Positions 1 through 9,779 are shown, counted from the first letter of the stretch. The stretch: 39,488 nt of DNA from a bacterium (GCA_023246095.1 JAHFJA010000002.1:1-39488), one strand, 5' to 3'. Numbers and translations: made by a program. Notes: generated by a model not told the origin, from the sequence alone.

Positions 1-116
1 TGTTGTGTATAAGTCTTTTTGTGAGGTTCTTACTCCATCTCTCGTGATGATCGTACCGACACTTCCCGGTTGGGGGTTATCGTTATATCACCACTTGAGT
101 TTATAACATCCATACC

Positions 117-464
117 TTACATCATTTTGATTTCAAGATCAACCCCTGCCGGTAAGCTCAGATTTGTAAGCAAATCGGCTGTTTTCGGTGTAGGGTCAAT
201 AATGTCAATCAAGCGCTTGTGGGTACGCATTTCATACTGGTCGCGCGCATCCTTATGGACGAACGTTGACGCAAGAACCGTATATTTACGTTTCTCAGTA
301 GGTAATGGAATGGGACCCTTTGCTGTTGCCCCGCTACGACCGACTGCTTCAATGATAGTAGCTGCTGACTGATCTATGATCTTATGATCATACGCGCGTA
401 GCTTAATCCTGATGCGAGGCTTCTCATCGTTGGGCTTCTCTGTGTTTTCGGTCGTATCAGACAT
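117..464 (-). CDS. rpsJ: 30S ribosomal protein S10
   Basis: Ribosomal protein S10 of the small-subunit head, which also acts in transcription antitermination as NusE. The 115-residue product has the S10 core: an [15 protein letters not shown] start, a [17 protein letters not shown] segment and a [15 protein letters not shown] segment. A charged N-terminal extension of about 16 residues precedes the core, so it is slightly longer than the usual 100-105 residues. The start lies 10 nt after the tuf stop, so it is probably co-transcribed with tuf and marks the junction from the str to the S10 operon. The next S10-operon gene (rplC) would lie beyond base 1; nothing recognisable is seen in bases 1-116. 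No SD precedes the ATG. Confidence 0.97.
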   Translation of the reverse strand: MSDTTENTEKPNDEKPRIRIKLRAYDHKIIDQSAATIIEAVGRSGATAKGPIPLPTEKRKYTVLASTFVHKDARDQYEMRTHKRLIDIIDPTPKTADLLTNLSLPAGVDLEIKMM

Positions 465-474
465 GTATTCGTGT

Positions 475-1665
475 TTACTTTATAATCTTTACCACGACAC
501 CAGCACCAACCGTCAAACCACCTTCACGAATAGCGAAGCGCTGCTTTTCTTCCAAAGCTACTGGTACAATCAACTTTACATTCAAATTGAGGGTGTCACC
601 TGGCATAACCATTTCAGTTCCTTCTGGAAGCATTACTTCACCAGTAACGTCCGTTGTACGGATGTAAAACTGTGGCTTGTAACCTTTGAAAAATGGCTTG
701 TGGCGTCCACCTTCTTCTTTTGCCAAGATATATACTTCAGCTTCAAATTCAGTGTGAGGAGTCACGGTACCTGGCTTTACCAATACCTGACCACGCTCTA
801 CATCATCTTTCTTGGTACCACGCAAGAGAAGTCCTGCGTTATCCCCAGCCATACCCTTATCAAGTTGCTTGTTAAACATTTCGATACCGGTAACAACAGT
901 CTTTTGTGTATCACGGAGACCAACGATTTCAACGTCCTCGTTGATGCTGATCATACCGCGTTCGATACGACCGGTTACCACTGTACCGCGACCTTCAATT
1001 GAGAAAACATCTTCGATTGGCAATAAGAATGGCTTGTCCGTATCACGTACTGGGTCAGGAATCCATGAATCAAGTGCAGCGACGAGATCCAAAATAGGTT
1101 GTGAAGCGGCTGGATCTGAAGGATTCTCAAGAGCCTTAAGAGCGGAACCACGAATGATTGGTGTTTCAGCACCAGGGAATTCATATTTATTCAAAAGATC
1201 ACGTACCTCTTCTTCAACAAGATCGATAAGCTCCTGATCGGAAACCATATCTACTTTGTTGAGGAAAACAACAATACGTGGAACACCTACCTGGCGAGCC
1301 AAGAGAATGTGTTCACGAGTCTGGGGCATTGGACCATCTGTTGCTGATACAACCAATACAGCGCCGTCCATCTGTGCAGCACCAGTGATCATGTTCTTGA
1401 TATAGTCTGCGTGACCAGGACAGTCAACGTGTGCATAGTGACGAGTAGCGCTTTCGTATTCGACGTGAGCTGTGTTGATGGTAATTCCACGAGCCTTTTC
1501 TTCAGGAGCAGCATCAATCTGGTCGATAGTCTTTTTTGAAGACATCATACCGTGAGCTGAAAGTACCGCGAGAATCGCAGCGGTGGTGGTAGTCTTTCCG
1601 TGGTCAACGTGACCAATCGTTCCCACGTTCACGTGGGTCTTGGTGCGTTCAAACTTGTCTGCCAT
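475..1665 (-). CDS. tuf: Elongation factor Tu
   Basis: GTPase that delivers aminoacyl-tRNA to the ribosome. At 396 residues it is normal length. G1 is GHVDHGKT (residues 18-25), the effector region contains [15 protein letters not shown]3 is DCPGHADY, G4 is NKVDM and G5 is SALKALE. Beta-barrel domains 2 and 3 follow, with VEMVMPGD-like and GRTVGAG-like segments near the end. It sits between fusA and rpsJ in the conserved str order. A 176-nt spacer containing its own consensus promoter separates it from fusA, so it can be made independently of the upstream genes. No clear SD precedes the ATG. Confidence 0.98.
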   Translation of the reverse strand: MADKFERTKTHVNVGTIGHVDHGKTTTTAAILAVLSAHGMMSSKKTIDQIDAAPEEKARGITINTAHVEYESATRHYAHVDCPGHADYIKNMITGAAQMDGAVLVVSATDGPMPQTREHILLARQVGVPRIVVFLNKVDMVSDQELIDLVEEEVRDLLNKYEFPGAETPIIRGSALKALENPSDPAASQPILDLVAALDSWIPDPVRDTDKPFLLPIEDVFSIEGRGTVVTGRIERGMISINEDVEIVGLRDTQKTVVTGIEMFNKQLDKGMAGDNAGLLLRGTKKDDVERGQVLVKPGTVTPHTEFEAEVYILAKEEGGRHKPFFKGYKPQFYIRTTDVTGEVMLPEGTEMVMPGDTLNLNVKLIVPVALEEKQRFAIREGGLTVGAGVVVKIIK

Positions 1666-1737
1666 ATTTCATTGAAATAAAAATTAGAACTTGCACGCTG
1701 CCCTCACGCGAAAGGCCTCGTGAATTAGATATGGTAT

Positions 1738-1765
1738 ATACTATCATATCCTTACGTACTGTCAA
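1738..1765 (-). promoter_or_regulatory. Sigma70-type promoter for tuf-rpsJ
   Basis: On the minus strand a perfect -35 TTGACA (1765-1760) is followed after 16 nt by TAGTAT (1743-1738). TATATA with a 19-nt spacer is an alternative -10. It lies in the fusA-tuf spacer about 75 nt before the tuf ATG. Confidence 0.6.
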
Positions 1766-1841
1766 TATATCTCTGGATACCTTTAGCTGCTAACTTACCA
1801 ACGCTCACAGGTACACCCATTTCACGCGCCAAAGAACTCCC

Positions 1842-3911
1842 TTATTTCTTTGCCACAAGGGTTTCTACGACGTTTCGTGGTACTTCTGAGTAATTCTCAA
1901 ATTCCATACTATAGCTCGCTCGTCCTTGGCTCATAGAACGAATTTGAGTCGCATAACCGAACATTTCAGCCAACGGGACAAGTGCATCGATAACTTTTAC
2001 TCCTCCGCGCTCGCTCATTTCCTTAATTTGACCGCGTTTTGAGTTAAGATCACCGATAACATCTCCCATAAACTGCTCTGGCGTTACTACTTCTACCTTC
2101 ATGATAGGTTCAAGAAGAATAATACCTGCCTTTTTACATGCGTCCTGGACTGCCATGGATCCGGCTATTTTAAAGGCTGCTTCGTTGGAGTCAACATCGT
2201 GATAGCTTCCATCGAATACCGCTACCTTCACATCGATCACCTGATAGCCTGCCAACACACCACGAGTAAGCGCTTCCTTGGCACCCTTTTCGATAGGGTT
2301 GATAAACTCCTTGGGGATAACTCCGCCTTTGGTTTCATCAACGAATTCAAAGCCTTTACCTTTTTCATTTGGTTCAACACGAAGCCAGCAATGGCCATAT
2401 TGACCACGACCACCGGACTGCTTCACATACTTACCTTCTGCTTCAGCTGACTTAGTAATTGTTTCACGATATGCAACCTGTGGTTTACCAGTGTTTGCTT
2501 CCACCTTGAACTCACGTCGCATGCGGTCGATAATAATGTCGAGGTGCAATTCTCCCATACCGGAAATAATTGTCTGGAGTGTTTCTTCGTCAGTACGTAC
2601 ACGGAACGTTGGATCTTCTTCAGCAAGTTTTGAGAGTGCGAGACCCATTTTTTCTTGATCTGCTTTTGTCTTTGGTTCAACCGCAACAGAAATAACCGGT
2701 TCTGGAAAACTAATTTCTTCAAGAACGACAGGATGATCAGGATCACAAATAGTATGTCCGGTAAATGTTGCTTTAAATCCTACTGCCGCAGCAATATCTC
2801 CTGCGTATACTTCATCAACTTCCTCGCGGTCGTTTGCATACATGCGAACAATGCGTCCGATACGTTCACGCTCACCAGTCGTAGAGTTCAATACATACGA
2901 ACCTGCTTTTAATGTTCCTGAATACACACGGAAGAAACACAGTTTACCAACGAAGGGATCGGTAGCGATCTTAAATGCAAGTCCTGAAAAAGGTTCCTTA
3001 TCATCAGCATGACGAGTAATTTCCTCATCAGGATTTTCAGGATCAAAGCCTGTCACCGGTGGAATATCAAGAGGTGAAGGAAGATAATCGTTTACGGCAT
3101 CGAGCAAAAACTGTACCCCTTTGTTTTTAAGAGCAGAACCCAAGAAAACAGGGATGATGTCGCGAGCAATACATGCCTTACGCAAAATCGCTTTGAGCTG
3201 ATCAACGGGGATCTCGCCGCCTGCAAGGTATGTATTCATAAGCTCTTCATCGTTTTCAATGATGGCTTCGATGACCTCTTTACGGTATTTATCAGCCTTT
3301 TCTTTCATGTCAGCAGGAATTTCCACCTCAGCAATCTTTGTACCCAAATCATCTTCAAACATGTATGCCTTTTGGGTCAAAAGATCGACAATACCTTTGA
3401 AGTTTTCTTCGATACCAATGGGAAGTTGAAGAGGAAAGGCTCTCTTTGTAAGACGTTCGTGAATAGAATCAAGGTCCTTATAAAAATCAGCACCCGTACG
3501 ATCAAGTTTATTTACAAAACAAATACGTGGCACGTTATACTTATCAGCCTGGCGCCATACGGTTTCTGATTGTGGCTCTACACCGGCAACGCCATCAAAT
3601 ACCACGACTCCCCCGTCCAATACGCGCAATGAGCGCTGTACTTCAACCGTAAAGTCAATGTGGCCTGGAGTATCAATAATGTTGTAACGATGGTCTTTCC
3701 AAAAACAGGTTGTTGCAGCAGCCGTAATCGTAATACCGCGTTCTTGCTCCTGTACCATCCAGTCCATAGTTGCTTCCCCTTCGTGCACTTCTCCAATTTT
3801 GTGCTTCTTACCTGTATAAAATAAAATACGCTCGGTGGTGGTCGTTTTACCGGCGTCGATGTGAGCGATGATACCAAAGTTACGAGTTTTTTCTAAAGAA
3901 TATTCACGCAT
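1842..3911 (-). CDS. fusA: Elongation factor G
   Basis: Translocation GTPase that also works with RRF in ribosome recycling. The product has 689 residues, normal for EF-G. G1 is [13 protein letters not shown] near residue 17, G3 is DTPGHIDF, and G4 is NKLDR. Domain IV is recognisable from [15 protein letters not shown] and the [13 protein letters not shown] segment, and domain V from [25 protein letters not shown]. It is the third gene after rpsL and rpsG, with a 35-nt gap to rpsG, and is driven by the rpsL promoter. There is no strong SD. Confidence 0.98.
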   Translation of the reverse strand: MREYSLEKTRNFGIIAHIDAGKTTTTERILFYTGKKHKIGEVHEGEATMDWMVQEQERGITITAAATTCFWKDHRYNIIDTPGHIDFTVEVQRSLRVLDGGVVVFDGVAGVEPQSETVWRQADKYNVPRICFVNKLDRTGADFYKDLDSIHERLTKRAFPLQLPIGIEENFKGIVDLLTQKAYMFEDDLGTKIAEVEIPADMKEKADKYRKEVIEAIIENDEELMNTYLAGGEIPVDQLKAILRKACIARDIIPVFLGSALKNKGVQFLLDAVNDYLPSPLDIPPVTGFDPENPDEEITRHADDKEPFSGLAFKIATDPFVGKLCFFRVYSGTLKAGSYVLNSTTGERERIGRIVRMYANDREEVDEVYAGDIAAAVGFKATFTGHTICDPDHPVVLEEISFPEPVISVAVEPKTKADQEKMGLALSKLAEEDPTFRVRTDEETLQTIISGMGELHLDIIIDRMRREFKVEANTGKPQVAYRETITKSAEAEGKYVKQSGGRGQYGHCWLRVEPNEKGKGFEFVDETKGGVIPKEFINPIEKGAKEALTRGVLAGYQVIDVKVAVFDGSYHDVDSNEAAFKIAGSMAVQDACKKAGIILLEPIMKVEVVTPEQFMGDVIGDLNSKRGQIKEMSERGGVKVIDALVPLAEMFGYATQIRSMSQGRASYSMEFENYSEVPRNVVETLVAKK

Positions 3912-3946
3912 ACAGAACTTATGGGTTAAAAGAAAAACGCACGCGC

Positions 3947-4435
3947 TTAAGCGCGGCGTCGTGAGGCGAAACGAGCAAAGTGGGCAAACGCGCGGTTTGC
4001 TTCAGCCATGCGATGAACATCCATCTTTTTCTTCATGGCATTACCTTCTTTATTAAGAGCAAGCATCAACTCTTCTGCAAGTTTCTCATACATAGGCTTT
4101 CCTTTGCGTGCACGAGCAGAGTCAAGAATCCAACGAAAGGCCAACGCGTATTTTCGTTCTCCACGGACAGGAAAAGGAACCTGATAGTTTGCACCACCAA
4201 CGCGGCGACCGCGAACTTCGATAGCAGGCATCACGTTTTTGAGAGCTTCATCAAATACTTCGAGAGGATCTTGCTTAGTCTTTTCTTTGATAATATCAAA
4301 TGCATCGTAGACTACTTTCTGAGCTACTGACTTTTTGCCGTCATACATGACGTAGTTGATAAAACGGCTCAAAATCGCGTTGCGATACTTTGGGTCTGGG
4401 GCAAATACTCGTTTTGGGGCTTGTTTTCCACGCAT
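3947..4435 (-). CDS. rpsG: 30S ribosomal protein S7
   Basis: Primary binding protein of the 16S rRNA 3' major domain. The 162-residue product has the S7 hallmarks: a basic N-terminus (MRGKQAPKR), [40 protein letters not shown] and a C-terminal [16 protein letters not shown] segment. The start lies 3 nt after the rpsL stop, so translational coupling is likely. No SD is seen; coupling may replace it. Confidence 0.97.
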   Translation of the reverse strand: MRGKQAPKRVFAPDPKYRNAILSRFINYVMYDGKKSVAQKVVYDAFDIIKEKTKQDPLEVFDEALKNVMPAIEVRGRRVGGANYQVPFPVRGERKYALAFRWILDSARARKGKPMYEKLAEELMLALNKEGNAMKKKMDVHRMAEANRAFAHFARFASRRRA

Positions 4436-4438
4436 ATA

Positions 4439-4858
4439 TTATTTTGCTTGTTTTGGACGCTTTGCGCCATATAATGAGCGTGCTTGACGACGCGTTGCAA
4501 CCCCTGACGTATCGTAAACACCACGAACAATATGATATCGAACACCAGGAAGGTCTTTTACACGACCACCACGGATGAGAACTACAGAGTGCTCCTGGAG
4601 GTTGTGACCAATACCAGGGATATATGCAGTAACTTCCATACTGTTTGAAAGACGCACACGAGCGATCTTACGCAAAGCCGAGTTTGGCTTCTTTGGAGTC
4701 GTAGTGGTTACCTTTGTACACACACCACGCTTGAACGGACCTGAATTCTGGCTTTTGGTACGACGAAGACTATTCAGTGTCATCTGCATTGCGGGAGACT
4801 TGGATTTTGTTGCTAATTTCGTCCGTGGTGAACGAATCAACTGGTTGATGGTAGGCAT
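4439..4858 (-). CDS. rpsL: 30S ribosomal protein S12
   Basis: Decoding-centre protein S12. The 139-residue product carries [22 protein letters not shown] with the lysine linked to streptomycin sensitivity, then [22 protein letters not shown] and a C-terminal [12 protein letters not shown]. Compared with E. coli S12 there are roughly 14 extra residues between the N-terminal NQLIRSPR and KRGVCT, a longer form also known from other bacteria. It is the first gene of the str operon, and the promoter is about 65 nt upstream. There is no SD before the ATG. Confidence 0.97.
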   Translation of the reverse strand: MPTINQLIRSPRTKLATKSKSPAMQMTLNSLRRTKSQNSGPFKRGVCTKVTTTTPKKPNSALRKIARVRLSNSMEVTAYIPGIGHNLQEHSVVLIRGGRVKDLPGVRYHIVRGVYDTSGVATRRQARSLYGAKRPKQAK

Positions 4859-4924
4859 GTGGTGAATACTAAATAAAAAAGCCTTTCTTAAAAGGTTTTA
4901 GTTCCTTTATCTATAAGTAATACT

Positions 4925-4953
4925 ATTCTAGGGGTGATTTGAAAAGATGTCAA
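4925..4953 (-). promoter_or_regulatory. Strong sigma70-type promoter for the str operon
   Basis: Minus-strand TTGACA (4953-4948), exactly 17 nt, then TAGAAT (4930-4925). It is perfectly placed to transcribe rpsL-rpsG-fusA. Confidence 0.75.
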
Positions 4954-5006
4954 TATAGTAAGGGAAAATGGAGGTTGTGGCAAGACCCACCTCGTTATAT
5001 AAAATT

Positions 5007-5038
5007 AAAAGCCGATGAGTATTTACTCTCGGCTTTTT
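5007..5038 (-). terminator. Rho-independent terminator after the 5047-5421 gene
   Basis: Hairpin with arms AAAAGCCGA(T)GAGT and ACTCTCGGCTTTTT. On the minus strand the run of T follows the stem 8 nt after the stop of the orphan gene. It also separates that gene from the rpsL promoter. Confidence 0.8.
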
Positions 5039-5046
5039 CTCCAATC

Positions 5047-5421
5047 TTACACTGGTGGCTTCCAACAAAGATTCTCTTTCATCTCCTTAATTTTTTCTTC
5101 AGATAGATAGAGATACCTTAAAGCACATATTGATCGTACAAGTATTTCTTCATCAGACAATGAAGGATCTACTGACTGAAAAACACCTTTGTTTTTTTGT
5201 TTTTCAACCCTTCGTGAAACAAGCTCAAGAATAAAGCCACCAGCAGCACTAGGAACTTCTTTCTTGCGCGTTTTCAAAAGTTTTTCCAAACAACCCATAT
5301 CTAAACTCACAGAGCTCTCCTTTTTACTCAGTCCCAATATCGCAAGTAAGGCGACCTCAAAATTGGCATCTGGCTCTGTAACTTCTACTGATACTGGCGC
5401 TTTTTTTCTTCTTCCGTCCAT
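5047..5421 (-). CDS. Orphan hypothetical protein, 124 residues
   Basis: No family recognised. The protein is soluble, with a basic start (MDGRRKKAP) and no signal or membrane segment. The rest is predicted mostly helical and rich in Glu, Lys and Leu (for example LLKTRKKEVPSA and LVSRRVEKQKNKG). The start is firm: AAGGAGG lies 5 nt before the ATG. It is a single-gene unit with its own consensus promoter and terminator. The strong SD contrasts with neighbouring ribosomal genes, which lack one. A small regulatory or binding protein is possible but not shown. Confidence 0.8.
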   Translation of the reverse strand: MDGRRKKAPVSVEVTEPDANFEVALLAILGLSKKESSVSLDMGCLEKLLKTRKKEVPSAAGGFILELVSRRVEKQKNKGVFQSVDPSLSDEEILVRSICALRYLYLSEEKIKEMKENLCWKPPV

Positions 5422-5467
5422 TGTTTCCTCCTTATAGAAAACAATAATATAAAAGTATTATGCTTGT

Positions 5468-5496
5468 TTTATAGCATATTTTACCCTTTTTGTCAA
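5468..5496 (-). promoter_or_regulatory. Consensus extended -10 promoter of the 5047-5421 gene
   Basis: Minus-strand TTGACA (5496-5491), 17-nt spacer, TATAAA (5473-5468), with TGC directly before the -10 (extended -10). It ends about 45 nt before the start codon. Confidence 0.75.
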
Positions 5497-5540
5497 GATG
5501 TACGATCCAAAAACCTTTTTATTTACAACAAAATCGTGGC

Positions 5541-6062
5541 TTATCGCCTTACAATGAACCTATTTGCCCACCGGGCCGCATAATGTATCAACGGCACCCC
5601 TACGACAACAAGCACCAGATTATAAGGAAACGATCGCGCTATCGCAATCCAGCCGTATCGAAAAGTTCTCCCGATGTGAAACAGGAAATACTGTATAACC
5701 CCCATCCCCCGCCAGGTTTGTTCTATAAGGATACTATGAGTTGCCCAGAGAATTCCTCCCAAAAAGCTACTCACCACCGCGATGAGAACGAGCGAGACGA
5801 GCAAACTGGCGTATTTTTGTTTCCATTCTCGGTGATAAAAGAAATACACCCACAGAGCGATGACTATTGCCGCTGAAAACGCACATACTGCCATGTATTG
5901 GTACGGAAACACGCAATGAAAATTAGAGCTGCCCGAAAATGTACTAAAGACACAGGTCGATCCAGCACGTGGTACCAGAAGCGTTGCAACAAAGAAGAGA
6001 GCGGACGCACCGCCAAAAAAAAGCGAGAAAAAGAGCAGGAAGAGTTTGGAGAGGTTTTTCAT
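5541..6062 (-). CDS. Small membrane protein of unknown function
   Basis: A 173-residue protein with four predicted transmembrane helices: about residues 6-28 (LFLLFFSLFFGG), 56-78 (YMAVCAFSAAIVIALWVYFFY), 85-107 (LLVSLVLIAVVSSFLGGILW) and 146-163 (NLVLVVVGVPLIHYA). The loop after helix 1 contains two cysteines. The C-terminal tail is basic. No family recognised. A candidate -10 (TATACT, 6091-6086) lies just upstream with only a weak -35, and there is no strong SD. It is transcribed away from the lipoprotein gene at 6252. Confidence 0.75.
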   Translation of the reverse strand: MKNLSKLFLLFFSLFFGGASALFFVATLLVPRAGSTCVFSTFSGSSNFHCVFPYQYMAVCAFSAAIVIALWVYFFYHREWKQKYASLLVSLVLIAVVSSFLGGILWATHSILIEQTWRGMGVIQYFLFHIGRTFRYGWIAIARSFPYNLVLVVVGVPLIHYAARWANRFIVRR

Positions 6063-6125
6063 AAAAAGGCCCTAATTATGATATGAGTATAGCTTGATTT
6101 TGGTTCAGATTCATACGGAGACAGA

Positions 6126-6154
6126 TTGACACAACGCAATAATAGTGCTAGACT
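6126..6154 (+). promoter_or_regulatory. Promoter of the lipoprotein gene
   Basis: TTGACA (6126-6131), 17-nt spacer, TAGACT (6149-6154) preceded by TGC as an extended -10. This would leave an untranslated leader of about 90 nt before the GTG at 6252. Confidence 0.65.
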
Positions 6155-6251
6155 AGACACCAATTCATTGACAATAGAGAGTTAATAGCTCGAAAATCGA
6201 GACTATACTCTCATTATATTATCATTTTGTTCCACAGAAGGAGGTCTATCT

Positions 6252-8009
6252 GTGAAAAAATTTCTTTATTTCTTAGTTAGCTTGCTGTTTATTTTTGTTC
6301 TTGGCTGTAACAATGATAATCAGAGTAAAATTAATACAGCCAAAAACGTTAAACCCGGTACGGCAGTTACCAATTTGCAAAAGGTAAACGACTGCAATGT
6401 GCCAGCTTTGCAAAAAGCTCTCATACAGAAGTATCCCACGCTCGTCACTTCAGAAAACAAGCTAGACTTATCTCCTATTTATAGGACCAATAAGTTTTTT
6501 GGGGTCCATACTGATCCTAATTTTTTGAAGTTAATGAGGTGTAGCTCCTTTCAGGAACTACGCTCCATGCAGGTTATTATGGATAACGGAAGCATCGTAA
6601 AAGGTGCTTTCTATCTCGATCAGCAGAAGGCATGGGACCGAAAAATAAGGGTAAGTTGGAAAAGGTCTAAAGCAATTAATCAAAAGATTGCCAAACAGAT
6701 TCTCCAATGCGCTAAAAAGCACTGGACAATGAATTCACTTGCAGCAACAGCACAAAGCGCTTCGGAAGAAGTATACGGTAAGCTACCAAGCTCCGCATAT
6801 TATTCAAAGTATATTGACGGTGACATACTCATGGCTCTTTTGATCCATGAGTTAATCCCCACGGATTACTGGGACACAGAACGCCCAGAAATCCTAAGAG
6901 TACTTTTGGAAATGGGTTTCCAACCCAACGTACAGCCTGCCGTGTACGACGGGGCGGCAAGCTTTGGGGTGGGCCAAATGACCTTTGGCACCTATAATGA
7001 TACTCGCCATTTTGGAATGGATTTGGGTATTACTATTCCGGAATATTCGGAATGTCTAACAGTAGAAAACCAGTTCAAGTCTGTAGCGCTTCATCAGCAT
7101 TACAACTTGTGGGTAATCTACAAGAGACTTCTTAACCATCCTAAATTAAAAGAATTTTGGCTCAAAGCTGACGATAAGGAACGTAAAAACTTTCTTGTTA
7201 CCTTATTGGGAACTGCTCACAGTCTCCCATTAGCCGCTCACAGAGCCAGTATTTATCTGCTTAAGGATATTAAAACAGTACAGAGCTTGCAGGAATGCCG
7301 TGAAGCTTTCCTTAGCTATGTAAAGTACAATTATCCCATCGCCTACAGGCATGGGTACCGCTCTGGTGATGTCTTAATGGCTTTCTATGCCATGACAAAC
7401 CCAAAGGTAATCATGCCAAAGTCCCCTGAAGCAGATTTTAATTTGCTTCAACAACTTGCAAAAAACTACCCTGGCTCAGATGCTGATTCTCCAAGAGTAG
7501 TAGTTGTTCCTACTGTTAAACACAAGGTTAAACCACTTTCACAACAACCCCGTCTGGTTTCCAAAACTCAGACCAAAAAACAACATCCAGTTGTGGCTTC
7601 AAAACCACAACATAAAGCAATTCAGATAGTTACTTTGCCTTCTGTAAAGAAGGCTCCCATAAGGATGATCCTGATGCACAGTAAGGATGGGATTCCATAC
7701 TATACTTACACAGTTCCAGACTGGAAGGGAGTTGCCCGTATTGCTGAAGCTTTGTGTGAAAACCCCAAGACTTGTATGGAACAAGTCAAGAAATTTATGG
7801 ACGTAAAAAGGCTTAGTCCTGGTCATGAACTTCACGTTCCTCTCGCTCTTCTTAAAGAAGATTTGAGGAAAGGTGACATTGTGAAAGTCGCGAAAGCAAA
7901 CGTCACTAAACAGAATGAATCTCTAGCAATCCTTTACAGCGGAAAAGGCGTCACCACTCTCGCGGAGCTTCCGGGAAAGATGGTACGTTTACCCGCTAAA
8001 GTGTTATAA
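6252..8009 (+). CDS. Lipoprotein, lysozyme-fold-like with LysM-like tail (putative)
   Basis: A 585-residue protein with a lipoprotein signal peptide: a hydrophobic stretch to residue 18 and lipobox VLGC with Cys19. The middle (about 185-390) is helical. It contains IHE with Glu200, and ASFGVGQMTFGTY (236-248), which resembles the GxGQMxPxTY signature of lytic transglycosylases such as MltD. A Lys/Gln/Pro-rich linker (about 415-470) leads to a LysM-like region beginning YTYTVPDWKGVARIA, near residue 485. Cell-wall remodelling from the membrane surface is the best guess, not proven. The GTG start is chosen because AAGGAGG precedes it and the signal peptide starts there. It is a monocistronic unit with its own promoter and terminator. 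Confidence 0.8.
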   Translation: MKKFLYFLVSLLFIFVLGCNNDNQSKINTAKNVKPGTAVTNLQKVNDCNVPALQKALIQKYPTLVTSENKLDLSPIYRTNKFFGVHTDPNFLKLMRCSSFQELRSMQVIMDNGSIVKGAFYLDQQKAWDRKIRVSWKRSKAINQKIAKQILQCAKKHWTMNSLAATAQSASEEVYGKLPSSAYYSKYIDGDILMALLIHELIPTDYWDTERPEILRVLLEMGFQPNVQPAVYDGAASFGVGQMTFGTYNDTRHFGMDLGITIPEYSECLTVENQFKSVALHQHYNLWVIYKRLLNHPKLKEFWLKADDKERKNFLVTLLGTAHSLPLAAHRASIYLLKDIKTVQSLQECREAFLSYVKYNYPIAYRHGYRSGDVLMAFYAMTNPKVIMPKSPEADFNLLQQLAKNYPGSDADSPRVVVVPTVKHKVKPLSQQPRLVSKTQTKKQHPVVASKPQHKAIQIVTLPSVKKAPIRMILMHSKDGIPYYTYTVPDWKGVARIAEALCENPKTCMEQVKKFMDVKRLSPGHELHVPLALLKEDLRKGDIVKVAKANVTKQNESLAILYSGKGVTTLAELPGKMVRLPAKVL

Positions 8010-8020
8010 TAATAATCTTA

Positions 8021-8070
8021 AAACCTTCCTTGATCCTCATTTCCTTGGATCATCGGAAGGTTTTTATTTT
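8021..8070 (+). terminator. Terminator between convergent genes
   Basis: Long hairpin: AACCTTCC and TGATCC pair with GGATCA and GGAAGGTT, followed by TTTTTATTTTTTT. It lies between the ends of the convergent lipoprotein and M50 genes and may work in both directions. Confidence 0.85.
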
Positions 8071-8100
8071 TTTACTCTGATTGTTTCGTGACGAATATTG

Positions 8101-8751
8101 CTACGGCAACTGAACAAACGGAATTCCAAACGTAATGATAATCGCCGCCAAAATCCACGAAATAAACGCCGAAATCTGATCGTAGGCTATCAACAAGACA
8201 GCCAAGACAAACAATGGAGCATATCGCTCTATCATAAATTGAGACTTTTGCGACAAAAATGACGACCAAATACGAGATCCATCGAGGGGTGGCACAGGAA
8301 CAAGATTAAACAACGCCAACATGAAGTTTATAACGACACATTCAAACAAGAAGATAAGAAGAAGATTGTTGGGAGAATAAAACGGGTAAACAATTTTCAA
8401 AATGATAGCGGCGATGATACCCAAAATAAGGTTTGACCCGGGACCCGCCAAAGCCGAAAGCAGACCTCCCCAGCGATGATTACGCATATTATAGGTATTC
8501 ACCGGTACTGGTTTGGCCCACGCGAACATGATCGGGGACTTGAAAATAAGCAGAACAACCGGCACAATAATGCTTCCATAGAGATCAAGGTGTTTTATAG
8601 GATTCAAAGTCAGGCGCCCTGCATCCTTAGCGGTATTATCTCCAAGAAGATACGCCGCAAATCCATGGCAAAATTCATGGACTGACAAGGAAAGAAGCAC
8701 CACCACGGCACTCAATATATAGGGCAAATACGGTACTATTGCTTGTTCCAT
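8101..8751 (-). CDS. Site-2 protease family (M50) membrane metalloprotease
   Basis: An intramembrane zinc metalloprotease of 216 residues. The zinc-binding HEFCH (His25, Glu26, His29) lies in the first membrane helix region. The second conserved motif, NLVPVPPLDGSRI, supplies the third zinc ligand (Asp). There are about five or six hydrophobic segments and no PDZ domain, which matches the short YwhC-like class of M50 proteins. Such enzymes can release membrane-bound regulators by cleavage. A link to the anti-sigma-like protein at 33791 is conceivable but not shown by the sequence. It is transcribed divergently from rpmB. Confidence 0.9.
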   Translation of the reverse strand: MEQAIVPYLPYILSAVVVLLSLSVHEFCHGFAAYLLGDNTAKDAGRLTLNPIKHLDLYGSIIVPVVLLIFKSPIMFAWAKPVPVNTYNMRNHRWGGLLSALAGPGSNLILGIIAAIILKIVYPFYSPNNLLLIFLFECVVINFMLALFNLVPVPPLDGSRIWSSFLSQKSQFMIERYAPLFVLAVLLIAYDQISAFISWILAAIIITFGIPFVQLP

Positions 8752-8806
8752 AAGAATATGTTAGAGTGAAACCACGTTTTTGTTTACTTATTTAAGGAAA
8801 AAGGAT

Positions 8807-9001
8807 ATGGCACGTGGCTGTATGGTCTGCGGACGCACCTCTCTCAACGCAGCAAGTAGGAGTCATTCTAATATAAAGACCCTCCGAAAGCAACACCTTA
8901 ACATGCAATCCAAATGGATCGCTGGTATGCGCGTTGCGTTGTGTACAAAGTGCATCAAAACCGCAAAAACAAAGGAATTACTCCCCGTTGGGACAGCATA
9001 A
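8807..9001 (+). CDS. rpmB: 50S ribosomal protein L28
   Basis: Ribosomal protein L28, 64 residues, starting MARGCMVCGRTSLNAASRSHS. Two CxxC pairs, CMVC near the N-terminus and CTKC near residue 50, mark the zinc-binding form. The ATG at 8807 is preferred over an in-frame ATG 27 nt upstream because L28 proteins begin here and AAGGA precedes it. It is a single gene, followed at once by a terminator. Confidence 0.95.
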   Translation: MARGCMVCGRTSLNAASRSHSNIKTLRKQHLNMQSKWIAGMRVALCTKCIKTAKTKELLPVGTA

Positions 9002-9002
9002 C

Positions 9003-9038
9003 AAAAAAGACCCTCTTTTGCTTGAGTGGTCTTTTTTT
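9003..9038 (+). terminator. Terminator after rpmB
   Basis: AAAAAAGACC pairs with GGTCTTTTTTT around a short loop, directly after the rpmB stop. Confidence 0.85.
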
Positions 9039-9068
9039 GTATAAAAAAGCTTTTTTTGCTGTCTCCCG

Positions 9069-9096
9069 TTGACAAAACAACACTTTCTGATACTCT
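9069..9096 (+). promoter_or_regulatory. Promoter of the 9139-9699 gene
   Basis: TTGACA (9069-9074), 16-nt spacer, TACTCT (9091-9096) with TGA directly before it, an extended -10 that may make up for the poor hexamer. Confidence 0.5.
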
Positions 9097-9138
9097 GCGA
9101 ATAGTGTTATTTACAATATTTTTTGTGAAAGGAGTGCC

Positions 9139-9699
9139 ATGCCAGGCTATAACGAAGAATTTAATAAAGTACTGTTCAGAAATGCCATACAAAAATCAGT
9201 CATACGGATAACCACTTTCCCTTGTAATGATACCTTCAAAGACAAACCCAAACAAACGGTACTAGATACATTGGACCACATGCTTGTTGAGGAAGCAATA
9301 AACACTCAAAGAGACTATTACATACAAATAGGAATTCGCGTCATGGCGATTGTATCCGCAATAATAATAGGGGTGTTTACTTTTGTTTTCCCTTGGCTAT
9401 TACCACTCGTCAGTGTACACCCAACACAACAGATTAGTGGTTATATTCACATCCTTGGAATAATCATCTTTTGCTATTCATTTGTCCTTCATTATTCATT
9501 GGATATGCCGGATGAAGATTTAGTAAGAGATAAATTTGCAGAAGGATTTGCTCTCCGGGTCCTCGACTACTGTGAAGAACGAATCGATCAAGTTCATGCT
9601 GCGGCACGAAATGATATAAAAGCATGGCTCACGCCCCAAGAGAGACAAGATATCTGCGATGAAATAAACAAAGCAATCATCCGACTCCAGTCGGGGTAA
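9139..9699 (+). CDS. Orphan two-TM membrane protein, 186 residues
   Basis: No family recognised. A soluble N-terminal part of about 58 residues is followed by a TM hairpin: about residues 65-92 (IGIRVMAIVSAIIIGVFTFVFPW) and 100-120 (YIHILGIIIFCYSFVLHY). The remaining 65 residues are soluble, acidic and helical. The start is set by AAAGGAG before the ATG. It is a monocistronic unit with its own promoter and a terminator. The strong SD groups it with the orphans at 5047 and 39043 and the lipoprotein at 6252. Confidence 0.8.
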   Translation: MPGYNEEFNKVLFRNAIQKSVIRITTFPCNDTFKDKPKQTVLDTLDHMLVEEAINTQRDYYIQIGIRVMAIVSAIIIGVFTFVFPWLLPLVSVHPTQQISGYIHILGIIIFCYSFVLHYSLDMPDEDLVRDKFAEGFALRVLDYCEERIDQVHAAARNDIKAWLTPQERQDICDEINKAIIRLQSG

Positions 9700-9710
9700 T
9701 TACTTCCAAA

Positions 9711-9735
9711 CAAAGGCTCTATCAAAGAGTCTTTT
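9711..9735 (+). terminator. Weak terminator after the 9139-9699 gene
   Basis: AAGGCTCT pairs with AGAGTCTT (one G-T pair) and is followed by a T-rich stretch. Confidence 0.6.
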
Positions 9736-9773
9736 CTATTTTTTAGATATATCTTTAAATATATAAAATATAG

Positions 9774-9779
9774 TATAAT
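9774..9779 (+). promoter_or_regulatory. Possible -10 element for the engB unit
   Basis: A perfect TATAAT in a very AT-rich stretch 30 nt before the small ORF. No good -35 is visible 16-18 nt upstream. Confidence 0.4.

Noticed and set aside
1-116. Possible start of rplC after rpsJ
   Set aside because: No L3-like reading frame; the only ATG frame here is short and unlike L3.
412-1237. Plus-strand frames of 141-196 residues over tuf and rpsJ
   Set aside because: They lie opposite conserved elongation-factor and ribosomal-protein genes and show no protein-like features of their own.
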